Source: CAZAKZ01 sp964485695
GTDB lineage: Bacteria; Planctomycetota; JAFGQW01
Length of the DNA: 7,032 nucleotides
Assembly: GCA_964485695.1 (NCBI GenBank)
Contig: CAZAKZ010000224.1
Location: 1 to 7,032, forward strand
Direction of reading: 5' to 3'
Shown in pieces: positions 1 through 6,704 of this stretch; within the stretch, counting starts at the first letter, position 1, and the number at the start of each line of letters is the position of its first letter. A model generated the notes under the pieces. It had not been told where the DNA came from, ran no database searches, and saw nothing but the letters and a program-made list of their open reading frames with translations. The position numbers and the translations under genes were made by a program.

Positions 1-166
1 ATTCAGTTGGCCCTTTCAGGGAAAATTTATACTGAGAGGGGTGAGTAGTTACCCCGAAGGAAGGTAGGGGTGAAGCCCCGAGATCCATCGGAGAAGGGTC
101 TGAATCGTCCATGGCGAAGCGGCCTTGTGAAAGCCAGGCTTCCACAGAGGAAGCCAGACCAGCCGA

Positions 167-199
167 ACCGCCGTGGTACGGACCCGTATGCCCGGTGGT
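167..199 (+). ncRNA. Group II intron domain V (catalytic hairpin)
   Basis: Outer stem ACCGCCG (167-173) pairs with CGGTGGT (193-199), including one G-T wobble. The inner stem TACG (177-180) pairs with CGTA (185-188) around a GACC loop. A TG at 189-190 fits the usual two-base bulge, and CGC at 169-171 can be the catalytic triad. The middle is imperfect: T174 faces C192 and one of G175/G176 has no partner. That is either a natural variant or early decay. Confidence 0.75.
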
Positions 200-201
200 G
201 T

Positions 202-238
202 GGGAGGGGGGAACCGTGAGGTTTCCCCCTATCCCGAT
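202..238 (+). ncRNA. Group II intron domain VI and 3' splice site
   Basis: A long stem runs from G206-G211, A212, A213, C214, C215 on the 5' side to G220-T224 and C225-C229 on the 3' side, closed by a GTGA tetraloop (216-219). Below it A205 pairs with T230, A231 is bulged, and G204-T232, G203-C233 and G202-C234 continue the stem. A bulged A flanked by a G-T pair and lying 7 bases from the end is the classical lariat branch point. The predicted 3' splice site is after T238; the downstream exon then begins TGGTTCG. Confidence 0.75.
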
Positions 239-247
239 TGGTTCGAT

Positions 248-1378
248 TTACTGCGTCTGTCCCCGCACCGACAGGGCGACCTTGTAGAAACCGGTGATGA
301 GCAGGAGGCCGACGGCGTAGATGCCCAGGGAGATGAGGAGCTCCGGCGCGGTGGGGGTGTATTCGATCACCTTGCCCAGCGGCGTGGGCACGAATCCCGC
401 CACCACCATGCCCAGCCCCTTGTCGATCCAGGTGGAGAGAAACACCGTGACACAGGCGAAGGCCAGCACGGCCTCGTTCCTTCGACTGGCGGGGAAGAGG
501 AGCAGAAGGAGGGCCACTACCGCCAGGATCGAGGACAACGTCATCCAGGAGTGGCTGTAGAGCCAGGTCAGGTGAGCGGTGTGATGGGGAATGTCGCTAT
601 AGAAGGCCGTGAAGACCTCCATCAGGATGAAGAAGACGTTGATGATCATGGCGTAGGTGACGATGATCGCCAGCTTCTGGATGGGCTCCCGGCCGGCGTC
701 GAACCGGGTCAGCTTCCGGACGATCATGCACAGCAGGATCAGCAGGGCGGGGCCGGCCGAGAAGGCGCTCGCCAGGAACCGGGGCGCCAGGATCGCGGTG
801 AGCCAGAAGGACCGGGCCCCGAGACCGCAATAGAGGAACGCCGTCACGGTGTGGATGCTCACGGCCCAGGGGATGGAGAACAGGATGACGGGCTTGATCC
901 ACTTCGGCGGAGCGATGCCCTTCTTTTCGGCGTTGAGGGTCACGTGGCTGATGACGACGTTGAGAACGAGGTAGCCGTTGAGGACGATCATGTCCCACAG
1001 CATGATGGACTGGGGTGAGGGGTGCAGTATGATGTTCAGGAGCCGGAAGGGCTGCCCCATGTCCACGAAGATGAACAGGATGCACATCACCACGGAGGAA
1101 ACGGCGATGAACTCCCCGAGAATGGTGATCTTCCCGAACGACTTGTAGTTGTGGAGGTAATAGGGGAGGACCACCATGACCGCCGAGGCGGCCACGCCGA
1201 CCAGGAAGGTGAACTGGGCGATGTAGAATCCCCAGCTCACGTCCCGGCTCAGGCCGGTGATTCCCAGTCCCTCGTTGAGCTGCTTGAGGTAACACACCAC
1301 GCCTACCCCGATGACCACCAGCAGCAGGGCGATCCATCCCCAGTATCGCCGGTCTCCGATGAATGCTTTTTCGATCAT
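248..1378 (-). CDS. dsrP: DsrP, NrfD-family integral membrane subunit of DsrMKJOP
   Basis: Quinone-interacting membrane subunit that pairs with the iron-sulfur protein DsrO on the periplasmic side, exchanging electrons between the menaquinone pool and the complex. The 376-residue protein has about ten hydrophobic segments (roughly 13-31, 49-71, 86-106, 128-147, 165-185, 192-220, 237-259, 275-296, 303-322, 346-367), as in NrfD/PsrC proteins. SRDVSWGFYIAQ (44-55), just before helix 2, is typical of DsrP, and there are no cofactor-binding cysteine clusters. The start at 1378 is preceded only by a weak AGGA about 10 bases upstream. It follows dsrO after 38 bases, the largest gap within dsrMKJOP, and is the last gene. 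No U-tract terminator is visible after its TAA; the group II intron end begins 9 bases beyond. Family and subunit assignment are firm; electron direction is inferred from the pathway. Confidence 0.95.
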   Translation of the reverse strand: MIEKAFIGDRRYWGWIALLLVVIGVGVVCYLKQLNEGLGITGLSRDVSWGFYIAQFTFLVGVAASAVMVVLPYYLHNYKSFGKITILGEFIAVSSVVMCILFIFVDMGQPFRLLNIILHPSPQSIMLWDMIVLNGYLVLNVVISHVTLNAEKKGIAPPKWIKPVILFSIPWAVSIHTVTAFLYCGLGARSFWLTAILAPRFLASAFSAGPALLILLCMIVRKLTRFDAGREPIQKLAIIVTYAMIINVFFILMEVFTAFYSDIPHHTAHLTWLYSHSWMTLSSILAVVALLLLLFPASRRNEAVLAFACVTVFLSTWIDKGLGMVVAGFVPTPLGKVIEYTPTAPELLISLGIYAVGLLLITGFYKVALSVRGQTQ

Positions 1379-1416
1379 GGGTTCTGATTCCTACTCGCCA
1401 TCAAATGATGGAGTCG

Positions 1417-2202
1417 CTACACGATATAATAGACCTGCGGTTGCGTTCCGAGTCCGGGTCGCCTCCGTATGGTGAAGTTCTTCGCGAGGACTTCGCGGAC
1501 CTCGGATTCCGTGTCCTCCAGGTCGCCGAAGACCATGGCCTTTTCCTTGCAGGCCTCGACGCAGGCCGGCTTGAGCCCCTTGGCGAGGCGCGACTCGCAG
1601 AAGGTGCACTTCTCCACGACGCCCAGCTTCCTCGTGGGAAACCGGGGGTCGATTTTCTTGATGTGCGGCCGGGGATCCCTCCAGTTGAAGCTCCGGGAGC
1701 CGTACGGGCAGGCCACCATGCAGTAGCGGCAGCCGATGCACCGGTGCCAGTCCATCATCACCAGGCCGTCCGACTTCCGCTTCCAGGTGGCCTGGGTGGG
1801 GCAGACCTGGACGCAGGAGGGGTTGTCGCAGTGGTTGCAGAGCACGGGCACGGGGCTGTGCTTCAGGTGGTCGTTCAGTCGGGCGTGTGTCTCGTCGTGG
1901 AACACGTGCTCGAAGGACTCCTTCCAGATCCACTTGACCTCGTCCTTGGGATTGTCGAAGTCCGGCACGTTGTGGGTCACGTTGCATGCCTCGCGGCAAT
2001 CCGTGCATCCCTCCCGGGACCGGCACTTCTTCAGGTCGATGACCATGGCCCACCGTTTGCCGCCCGCGGCTGTCCCGCCGGACCGACCTTCATCTGAAAC
2101 CGCCGCCTTGATGATTCCGGCACCGCCGGTACCACCGGCGACGCCGAGGGCGGCGCCCAGGGCGCATTTCTTCAGGAAATTTCTACGATCGACGTCTGTC
2201 AT
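1417..2202 (-). CDS. dsrO: DsrO, periplasmic four-cluster 4Fe-4S subunit of DsrMKJOP
   Basis: Electron-transfer subunit attached to DsrP at the outer face of the membrane. The 261-residue protein begins with a twin-arginine signal (DRRNFLKK, residues 5-12) followed by a Gly/Ala-rich hydrophobic stretch to about residue 33, so it is probably exported folded by Tat. Sixteen cysteines fall into four groups: 60/66/69/73, 122/125/130/134, 155/158/161/165 and 199/202/214/218. This is the HybA/DmsB/NrfC-type pattern for four cubane clusters. Start choice: ATG at 2200-2202 with GGGAG eight bases upstream, inside the end of dsrJ, and only 3 bases after the dsrJ stop, implying translational coupling. 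The length is usual for the family and no cluster ligand is missing. Confidence 0.96.
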   Translation of the reverse strand: MTDVDRRNFLKKCALGAALGVAGGTGGAGIIKAAVSDEGRSGGTAAGGKRWAMVIDLKKCRSREGCTDCREACNVTHNVPDFDNPKDEVKWIWKESFEHVFHDETHARLNDHLKHSPVPVLCNHCDNPSCVQVCPTQATWKRKSDGLVMMDWHRCIGCRYCMVACPYGSRSFNWRDPRPHIKKIDPRFPTRKLGVVEKCTFCESRLAKGLKPACVEACKEKAMVFGDLEDTESEVREVLAKNFTIRRRPGLGTQPQVYYIV

Positions 2203-2205
2203 GGC

Positions 2206-2584
2206 TCAATCTCCCTCGGGCACGACGTGGCAGTCCCAGCAGTAGGGATGAACGCCCAGGTAATCGTGGCACCGGTCACAGAAGTTCTTCTTGCTTGTAT
2301 GACAGTTCAGGCAGGTGATGGTGAGACTCATTTCGTACTTTTTCCCGTCCGGGGCGACGTGAGTCCGCTCCCCTTCCCGGACGACGGCGTCCCTCCACTC
2401 GTTGAGGAGCTCCATGTGGGAGTTCCGCATGTATTCCGTGGCCGCCACACAGTTCGGGTGAACCTTCTTGTCCGGCAGTTCCAGCTCCGGCCGGGTCGTT
2501 GAGGTGCCGAACGCGGCGTTATACCAGAATGGAAGGCTTGCCAGAACGAGGAACACGATCAGGCCGAAGAAGATCGGGCCTCCG

Positions 2585-2598
<14 letters not shown>
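2206..2598 (-). CDS. dsrJ: DsrJ, triheme cytochrome c subunit of DsrMKJOP
   Basis: Periplasmic, membrane-anchored multiheme cytochrome of the Dsr complex; its redox partner is not settled in the literature. With the start chosen here it has 130 residues. An N-terminal hydrophobic segment (about 8-28) acts as an uncleaved anchor or signal. Three CxxCH heme c sites follow at 96-100, 107-111 and 120-124. An extra cysteine, Cys50 in HPNC, lies well before the heme motifs and fits the unusual His/Cys heme ligation reported for DsrJ. Start choice: two earlier in-frame ATGs exist (2602-2604 and 2626-2628), but AAGGGAG directly abuts the nearer one and sits 6 bases before the ATG at 2596-2598, so I prefer the latter. 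It overlaps the end of dsrK by 14 bases and ends 3 bases before dsrO. Confidence 0.95.
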
Positions 2599-4207
<1,609 letters not shown>

Positions 4208-4212
4208 GGTCG

Positions 4213-4218
4213 CTCCTT
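4213..4218 (-). promoter_or_regulatory. Ribosome binding site deciding the dsrK start
   Basis: AAGGAG on the minus strand, 5 bases before the ATG at 4205-4207. The longer reading from 4261 would overlap dsrM by 29 bases and lacks a comparably clear site, so the shorter start is favoured. Confidence 0.7.
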
Positions 4219-4232
4219 GCCTCCCTAGTTCC

Positions 4233-5237
4233 TTATTCCTTGTCCACCGGAATACCGGCATCCTTCATCTTGTCCCTGAACTCGTCCTCGTACGCCTCGT
4301 ACGAGTGGACCTTGACCGGGTAGTTCCAGGGATTGACGTGTCTCCGTTCCCGGGTGTTTCCGATCAGGTTCCGGGTGGGGCTGAGGAAAACACCTCCCAT
4401 GTGCATCAGCTTGCTCATCGGGAAGTAGATCATCAGGGCGCAGACAAAGAACAGGTGCATGTAGAAGAGAACCCCGATCCCCCCGGTCATCTCCGCGGGA
4501 ACGGGCGGGGAAAAGCTGAGCAGTCCGGCGCTGAGTTCCTTGACGCTCGTGATGTCCACCCGGCTGAAGTAGCGCATGCAGATGCCGGAGAGCGCGATGG
4601 CCAGGATGAGCAGCAGTGGGAAGTAGTCGGCGGGCAGGGAGATGTATCGCAGCTGGGGGATGGCTACCCTCCGGAAGAAGAGATACGTCACCCCGACCAC
4701 CAGCGCCAGGTCGGTGATATAGATGAGGGGCAGTCCCACCTGGAAGAAGCTGTCCAGCCCTTCCAGGAGGTCCACGCAAGCCGGCACCGGCTCGACGAAG
4801 AACCTCAGATGTCGGACGACAACTACGAGAAAGGACCAGTGAAAGACGAGTCCGGCAAGCCACAGCAGCTTGTCCGAACTGTAGACGACCCTCTGGTCTT
4901 CCACCAGCTCGGCCTTGGTGTTCCTGAACAGGGACCGGAAGAAGAGCACCTCCGTGGCCATTCTCGCGATCACGCCCAGCTTCGTCGTGGGATTTTCGAT
5001 CTCGTTTCTCTTGATCCAGGGGTGGCTCTTCTGCTGGCCGCAGGTGGTGGTGATGTTGAAGGGCACCGGAGTCTTCGCCCACTTCAACACCCGGTAGATG
5101 AATCCCACAATGAACACCACCACGGCGAGGTAGGGGAGGATGACGCCGAACAGGAAGTCCAGCTTCGCCACCCCCACGCCGACGAGGACCAGCGCCGCCA
5201 GAGCACAGAGTGCCAGGAGTGAAAGAAAGACTTTCAT
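4233..5237 (-). CDS. dsrM: DsrM, NarI-like diheme cytochrome b subunit of DsrMKJOP
   Basis: Membrane cytochrome b that exchanges electrons with menaquinol and passes them to DsrK on the cytoplasmic side. The 334-residue protein has about six hydrophobic helices (roughly 3-23, 27-51, 122-142, 163-188, 203-222, 254-276). Four histidines placed as in NarI-type heme b proteins are His133 (FHW), His143 (VRH), His261 (YMH) and His279 (KLMH). The hydrophilic tail from about residue 283 (SPTRNLIGNTRERRH onward) is typical of DsrM. The start at 5235-5237 has GAGGGG seven bases upstream; that site lies in a small hairpin. It is preceded by the RsbRD-domain gene with a 72-base gap and followed by dsrK 25 bases on. 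Assignment is firm. Confidence 0.96.
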   Translation of the reverse strand: MKVFLSLLALCALAALVLVGVGVAKLDFLFGVILPYLAVVVFIVGFIYRVLKWAKTPVPFNITTTCGQQKSHPWIKRNEIENPTTKLGVIARMATEVLFFRSLFRNTKAELVEDQRVVYSSDKLLWLAGLVFHWSFLVVVVRHLRFFVEPVPACVDLLEGLDSFFQVGLPLIYITDLALVVGVTYLFFRRVAIPQLRYISLPADYFPLLLILAIALSGICMRYFSRVDITSVKELSAGLLSFSPPVPAEMTGGIGVLFYMHLFFVCALMIYFPMSKLMHMGGVFLSPTRNLIGNTRERRHVNPWNYPVKVHSYEAYEDEFRDKMKDAGIPVDKE

Positions 5238-5251
5238 CGAGGATCCCCTCG
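5238..5251 (-). promoter_or_regulatory. Small hairpin over the dsrM ribosome binding site
   Basis: The minus strand reads CGAGG-GGAT-CCTCG, a five-pair stem with a four-base loop that ends exactly at the base before the dsrM ATG. The Shine-Dalgarno GAGGGG (5245-5250) is partly in the 5' arm and partly in the loop. Folding could reduce initiation at dsrM; it may equally be chance in GC-rich DNA. Confidence 0.35.
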
Positions 5252-5309
5252 TTTAATGACCTTCCAGATTCTTTCCAGAATTGACTGAGTTACGAACGTC
5301 ATCTGATTG

Positions 5310-5879
5310 TCATTTGATTTCGGTTGATTCCGGTTCCGGCGCGGATTCCGGATCGATCCCGCCGGCGAGCTTGAGCTTCATGTAGGTCAATCGCTTCAGT
5401 TCATCGATCCGGAGCCGGGCGATCTCTTCCCGGCATCGGGTGTAGCCGTCAAAGGCCAGCAAGGCCGTCTCGTCGATGCGGGCCTCGAAATCCAGCAGCT
5501 GGGACGTGAATCCGTTCTGAACTCCACGCTGTCGGATCTCGTGGTCTGGTTTCTTGTGGAGTTCCTCGCGGATCGCGCGCTTGAGAAGAAAGAGAAAGTC
5601 GACGGATCGGGAGGGGGGAAAGTCCTGGACCGCCCGGATCCGGATGACCGGATCCAGCTCTGCCATGAGCGCCTCGGGTTCTGCATGTTCGAGGAGCGCT
5701 TCGAGAATCGACTTCAGACCCCTGGAAATGGTATGGCCGACCGGATTGGAGAACGGACCCTTCTGCTCCTTGAAAAGCCTGGCAGCTTCCCCGGGATACG
5801 ACGCCAGCGTCAGCTCGATCCACCTGTCCAGGATTGCAGGCTTGTTTCTGGATAGAAGGTCCTCTATCCGCATGTCCAT
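5310..5879 (-). CDS. RsbRD N-terminal-domain protein upstream of dsrM
   Basis: Small, probably cytoplasmic protein of 189 residues, role unknown. It resembles the N-terminal domain of RsbR/RsbRD stressosome co-antagonists (Pfam RsbRD_N, from memory). The opening IEDLLSRNKPAILDRWIELT (residues 5-24), FSNPVGHTI (43-51) and especially DPVIRIRAVQDFPPSRSVDF (76-95) are the conserved stretches of that domain. It has no C-terminal STAS domain, no kinase and no membrane segment; the tail (about 173-189) is acidic and Pro/Glu/Ser-rich. RsbR N-terminal domains are globin-like folds, often without heme. Start choice: GAGGAG at 5884-5889 serves either the ATG at 5877-5879 (4-base spacing) or the one at 5871-5873 (10-base spacing), so the protein may be two residues shorter. 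Co-orientation just ahead of dsrM suggests a role in expression, assembly or sensing for the Dsr complex; that is inference. Confidence 0.8.
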   Translation of the reverse strand: MDMRIEDLLSRNKPAILDRWIELTLASYPGEAARLFKEQKGPFSNPVGHTISRGLKSILEALLEHAEPEALMAELDPVIRIRAVQDFPPSRSVDFLFLLKRAIREELHKKPDHEIRQRGVQNGFTSQLLDFEARIDETALLAFDGYTRCREEIARLRIDELKRLTYMKLKLAGGIDPESAPEPESTEIK

Positions 5880-5907
5880 CTGTCTCCTCGATGTTCCAGC
5901 CACGCCT

Positions 5908-6003
5908 CCCGCTCCGAGGATTCCGGATGGAGGACCTGGAGCGGGTGGAGACCGGAGAAGGATCGGCGGCTCCACCCGGCCGGAGAAAAGCGATCGCTCT
6001 CTC
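5908..6003 (-). promoter_or_regulatory. Structured leader between dsrC and the RsbRD-domain gene
   Basis: The 172 bases between the dsrC stop and the next start contain no gene. Three inverted repeats are seen. In transcript order: a hairpin over 6003-5983 around the palindrome AGCGATCGCT; CGGGTGGAG (5978-5970) with CTCCACCCG (5950-5942), 9 pairs and a 19-base loop; and CCCGCTCC (5945-5938) with GGAGCGGG (5915-5908), 8 pairs and a 22-base loop. The second and third share bases 5942-5945, so both cannot form fully at once. No U-run follows either, so this is not a standard intrinsic terminator. It could be an RNA switch, a processing or stability element, or chance in GC-rich sequence. Confidence 0.45.
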
Positions 6004-6051
6004 AGGTGCCGGAGAATCGCCGCCGGAATCGACGAGGTTTCAGGGCCCGGA

Positions 6052-6369
6052 TCAGACGCAACCCGTTGGCTTGGGCAGGCCGGCGATCTTGCAGGCCCCC
6101 TTGGCCGGCCCCGAAGGGAAGAGCTCGTAGATCTTTTTCAGGTCCATCTTCGTGGACTTGCAGAGCTTGCGGATCATGGGAGCAGTGCCGAACTTGAGGT
6201 AGTATTCACGGATGTATTTCACCACCACCCAGTGATCGTCCGACAAATCATCGACGCCCTCGGTCGGGGCGAAGTCTTTGGCCACACCTTCGTTCCAGAT
6301 GTCCGGATTCTCGAGGAATCCGTCTTCGTCCACATCATAGTTGTTTCCGCCAAGTTCAACCGTCGCCAT
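6052..6369 (-). CDS. dsrC: DsrC, sulfur-carrier protein and DsrAB/DsrMKJOP substrate
   Basis: Small cytoplasmic sulfur carrier. DsrAB adds the sulfite-derived sulfur to it as a trisulfide linking two C-terminal cysteines, and DsrMKJOP reduces that trisulfide, releasing sulfide. With the start chosen here it is 105 residues, matching the length of Desulfovibrio DsrC as I recall it. The flexible arm is intact: Cys93 in GACKIAG and Cys104 in the terminal TGCV, ten residues apart, which separates true DsrC from TusE-like relatives having only one. YELFPSGPAKGACK (81-94) is the family signature. An additional Cys70 lies outside the arm. Start choice: an ATG six codons earlier (6385-6387) is open, but GGAGGAG at 6379-6385 sits 9 bases before the ATG at 6367-6369 and nothing suitable precedes the earlier ATG. 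Confidence 0.97.
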   Translation of the reverse strand: MATVELGGNNYDVDEDGFLENPDIWNEGVAKDFAPTEGVDDLSDDHWVVVKYIREYYLKFGTAPMIRKLCKSTKMDLKKIYELFPSGPAKGACKIAGLPKPTGCV

Positions 6370-6378
6370 GCTGATGCT

Positions 6379-6385
6379 CTCCTCC
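6379..6385 (-). promoter_or_regulatory. Ribosome binding site deciding the dsrC start
   Basis: GGAGGAG, a strong Shine-Dalgarno match, 9 bases before the ATG at 6367-6369. It overlaps the alternative upstream ATG, which makes that ATG an unlikely start. A strong site suits a protein known to be abundant in sulfate reducers. Confidence 0.8.
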
Positions 6386-6414
6386 ATGAGGCCAAGAATA
6401 GATGAAAAGTGAGT

Positions 6415-6450
6415 CCATCGCAGGACTGGACCTAGTTCAGGGCGCGATGG
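6415..6450 (-). repeat. Nested hairpin in the dsrC leader
   Basis: CCATCGC (6415-6421) and GCGATGG (6444-6450) form a perfect 7-base inverted repeat. Inside them, CTGGAC (6426-6431) and GTTCAG (6435-6440) form a second stem around CTA (all read on the plus strand); on the minus-strand RNA the inner stem has one A-C mismatch. It ends about 29 bases before the dsrC ribosome binding site. A TTTT occurs only after several other bases, so a terminator is unlikely. Confidence 0.5.
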
Positions 6451-6471
6451 TTTCTGTGCTTACCGTTCTCT

Positions 6472-6504
6472 GTCGGTGTTGGTGTCCGTCGGTTGTGGTC
6501 GTCC
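6472..6504 (-). repeat. Tandem imperfect direct repeat upstream of dsrC
   Basis: Two adjoining units, on the minus strand GGACGACCACAACCGAC (6504-6488) and GGACACCAACACCGAC (6487-6472). They share GGAC at the start, an ACCA core and ACCGAC or AACCGAC at the end, differing by small indels. Adjacent direct repeats of this size upstream of a gene are consistent with a regulator binding twice, but may be a simple slippage duplication. Confidence 0.5.
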
Positions 6505-6518
6505 TGAAAACGTCGAAA

Positions 6519-6524
6519 TCTATA
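6519..6524 (-). promoter_or_regulatory. Possible -10 element for dsrC
   Basis: TATAGA on the minus strand, in the context GCTATAGAT, resembles a sigma-70 -10 hexamer. No good -35 is found at 16-18 bases; the best at 18 is TTCGAA. Start of transcription would be near 6512, giving a leader of about 140 bases that begins just before the tandem repeat. Weak evidence. Confidence 0.22.
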
Positions 6525-6594
6525 GCATCATCTCGGGCTGTTTTCGAAGCCAATTTCATGCCCGGATCTATTCAACCGCTCTTCCCGAACCGGA

Positions 6595-6639
6595 GAGGAG
6601 GAGTGCGCAAAAACGTCACTGAATATCGCACTCCACCTC
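6595..6639 (-). repeat. 13-base inverted repeat between dsrD and dsrC
   Basis: Read on the plus strand, arms GAGGAGGAGTGCG (6595-6607) and CGCACTCCACCTC (6627-6639) match at 12 of 13 positions with a single A-A mismatch, around a 19-base AT-rich loop. This is the strongest dyad in the intergenic region. As RNA it would be a stable hairpin protecting the dsrABD 3' end or a processing site; as DNA it could be an operator. No U-tract follows on the minus strand. Confidence 0.6.
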
Positions 6640-6704
6640 GATGGTTGGGTGACACGGAATCCCACGGGGGCTCCGCCACAAGCAGCTCGATCAGAACAAG
6701 GAAC

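Larger units (their letters stand above)
1..238 (+). mobile_element. Group II intron, 3' end (partial; 5' part outside window)
   Basis: Retroelement RNA end lying antisense to the dsr operon. Seen: a domain V-like hairpin at 167-199 followed directly by a domain VI-like hairpin at 202-235 with a GNRA (GTGA) loop and a bulged A at 231, seven bases before an AT dinucleotide at 237-238 that would be the intron 3' end. Upstream bases 1-166 are non-coding but rich in short hairpins: CCCT/AGGG at 11-21, GGGGT/ACCCC at 38-55, GGGG/CCCC at 67-79, and GGCTTCC/GGAAGCC at 137-155. These may belong to domains III-IV. All three forward frames hit stops by base 67, so any intron-encoded reverse transcriptase/maturase must end at or before the left edge. 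Known of the family: domain V is the catalytic core and domain VI carries the branch-point A. Inference: the insertion sits 9 bases past the dsrP stop codon. I cannot tell whether the element is full length or active. Confidence 0.82.
6370..6704 (-). other. dsrD-dsrC intergenic region with repeats, no credible gene
   Basis: These 335 bases hold no convincing gene; the longest candidate noticed, 40 codons at 6437-6559, lacks a ribosome binding site. Contents in transcript order: an imperfect hairpin at 6679-6649 just after dsrD; a 13-base inverted repeat at 6639-6595; a possible -10 hexamer TATAGA at 6524-6519; a tandem 16/17-base repeat at 6504-6472; a nested hairpin at 6450-6415; and the dsrC ribosome binding site. 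The length and structure suggest that dsrC has its own promoter or a processed leader, separate from dsrABD. No clean intrinsic terminator with a T-run is visible. Confidence 0.6.

Noticed and set aside
202..238. The GC-rich hairpin beyond dsrP as the dsr operon terminator
   Set aside because: On the minus strand no T-run follows it; the bulged A, GTGA loop and adjoining domain V fit the plus-strand intron domain VI better.
173..1018. Plus-strand open frame starting within intron domain V and running through dsrP
   Set aside because: Starts inside a structured RNA and continues antisense to dsrP; composition is that of a shadow frame.
5554..6405. Plus-strand open frame across the RsbRD-domain gene, the leader and dsrC
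   Set aside because: Antisense to two well-supported genes; no domain recognised in the translation.
6437..6559. 40-codon minus-strand reading frame beginning MKLASKTARDD, between dsrD and dsrC
   Set aside because: No Shine-Dalgarno before its ATG, Thr/His/Gln-rich composition partly created by the tandem repeat, and no recognised similarity.
6649..6679. Imperfect hairpin after the dsrD stop as a rho-independent terminator
   Set aside because: The stem has a bulge and an internal loop and no T-run follows on the minus strand, so it does not meet the terminator pattern.
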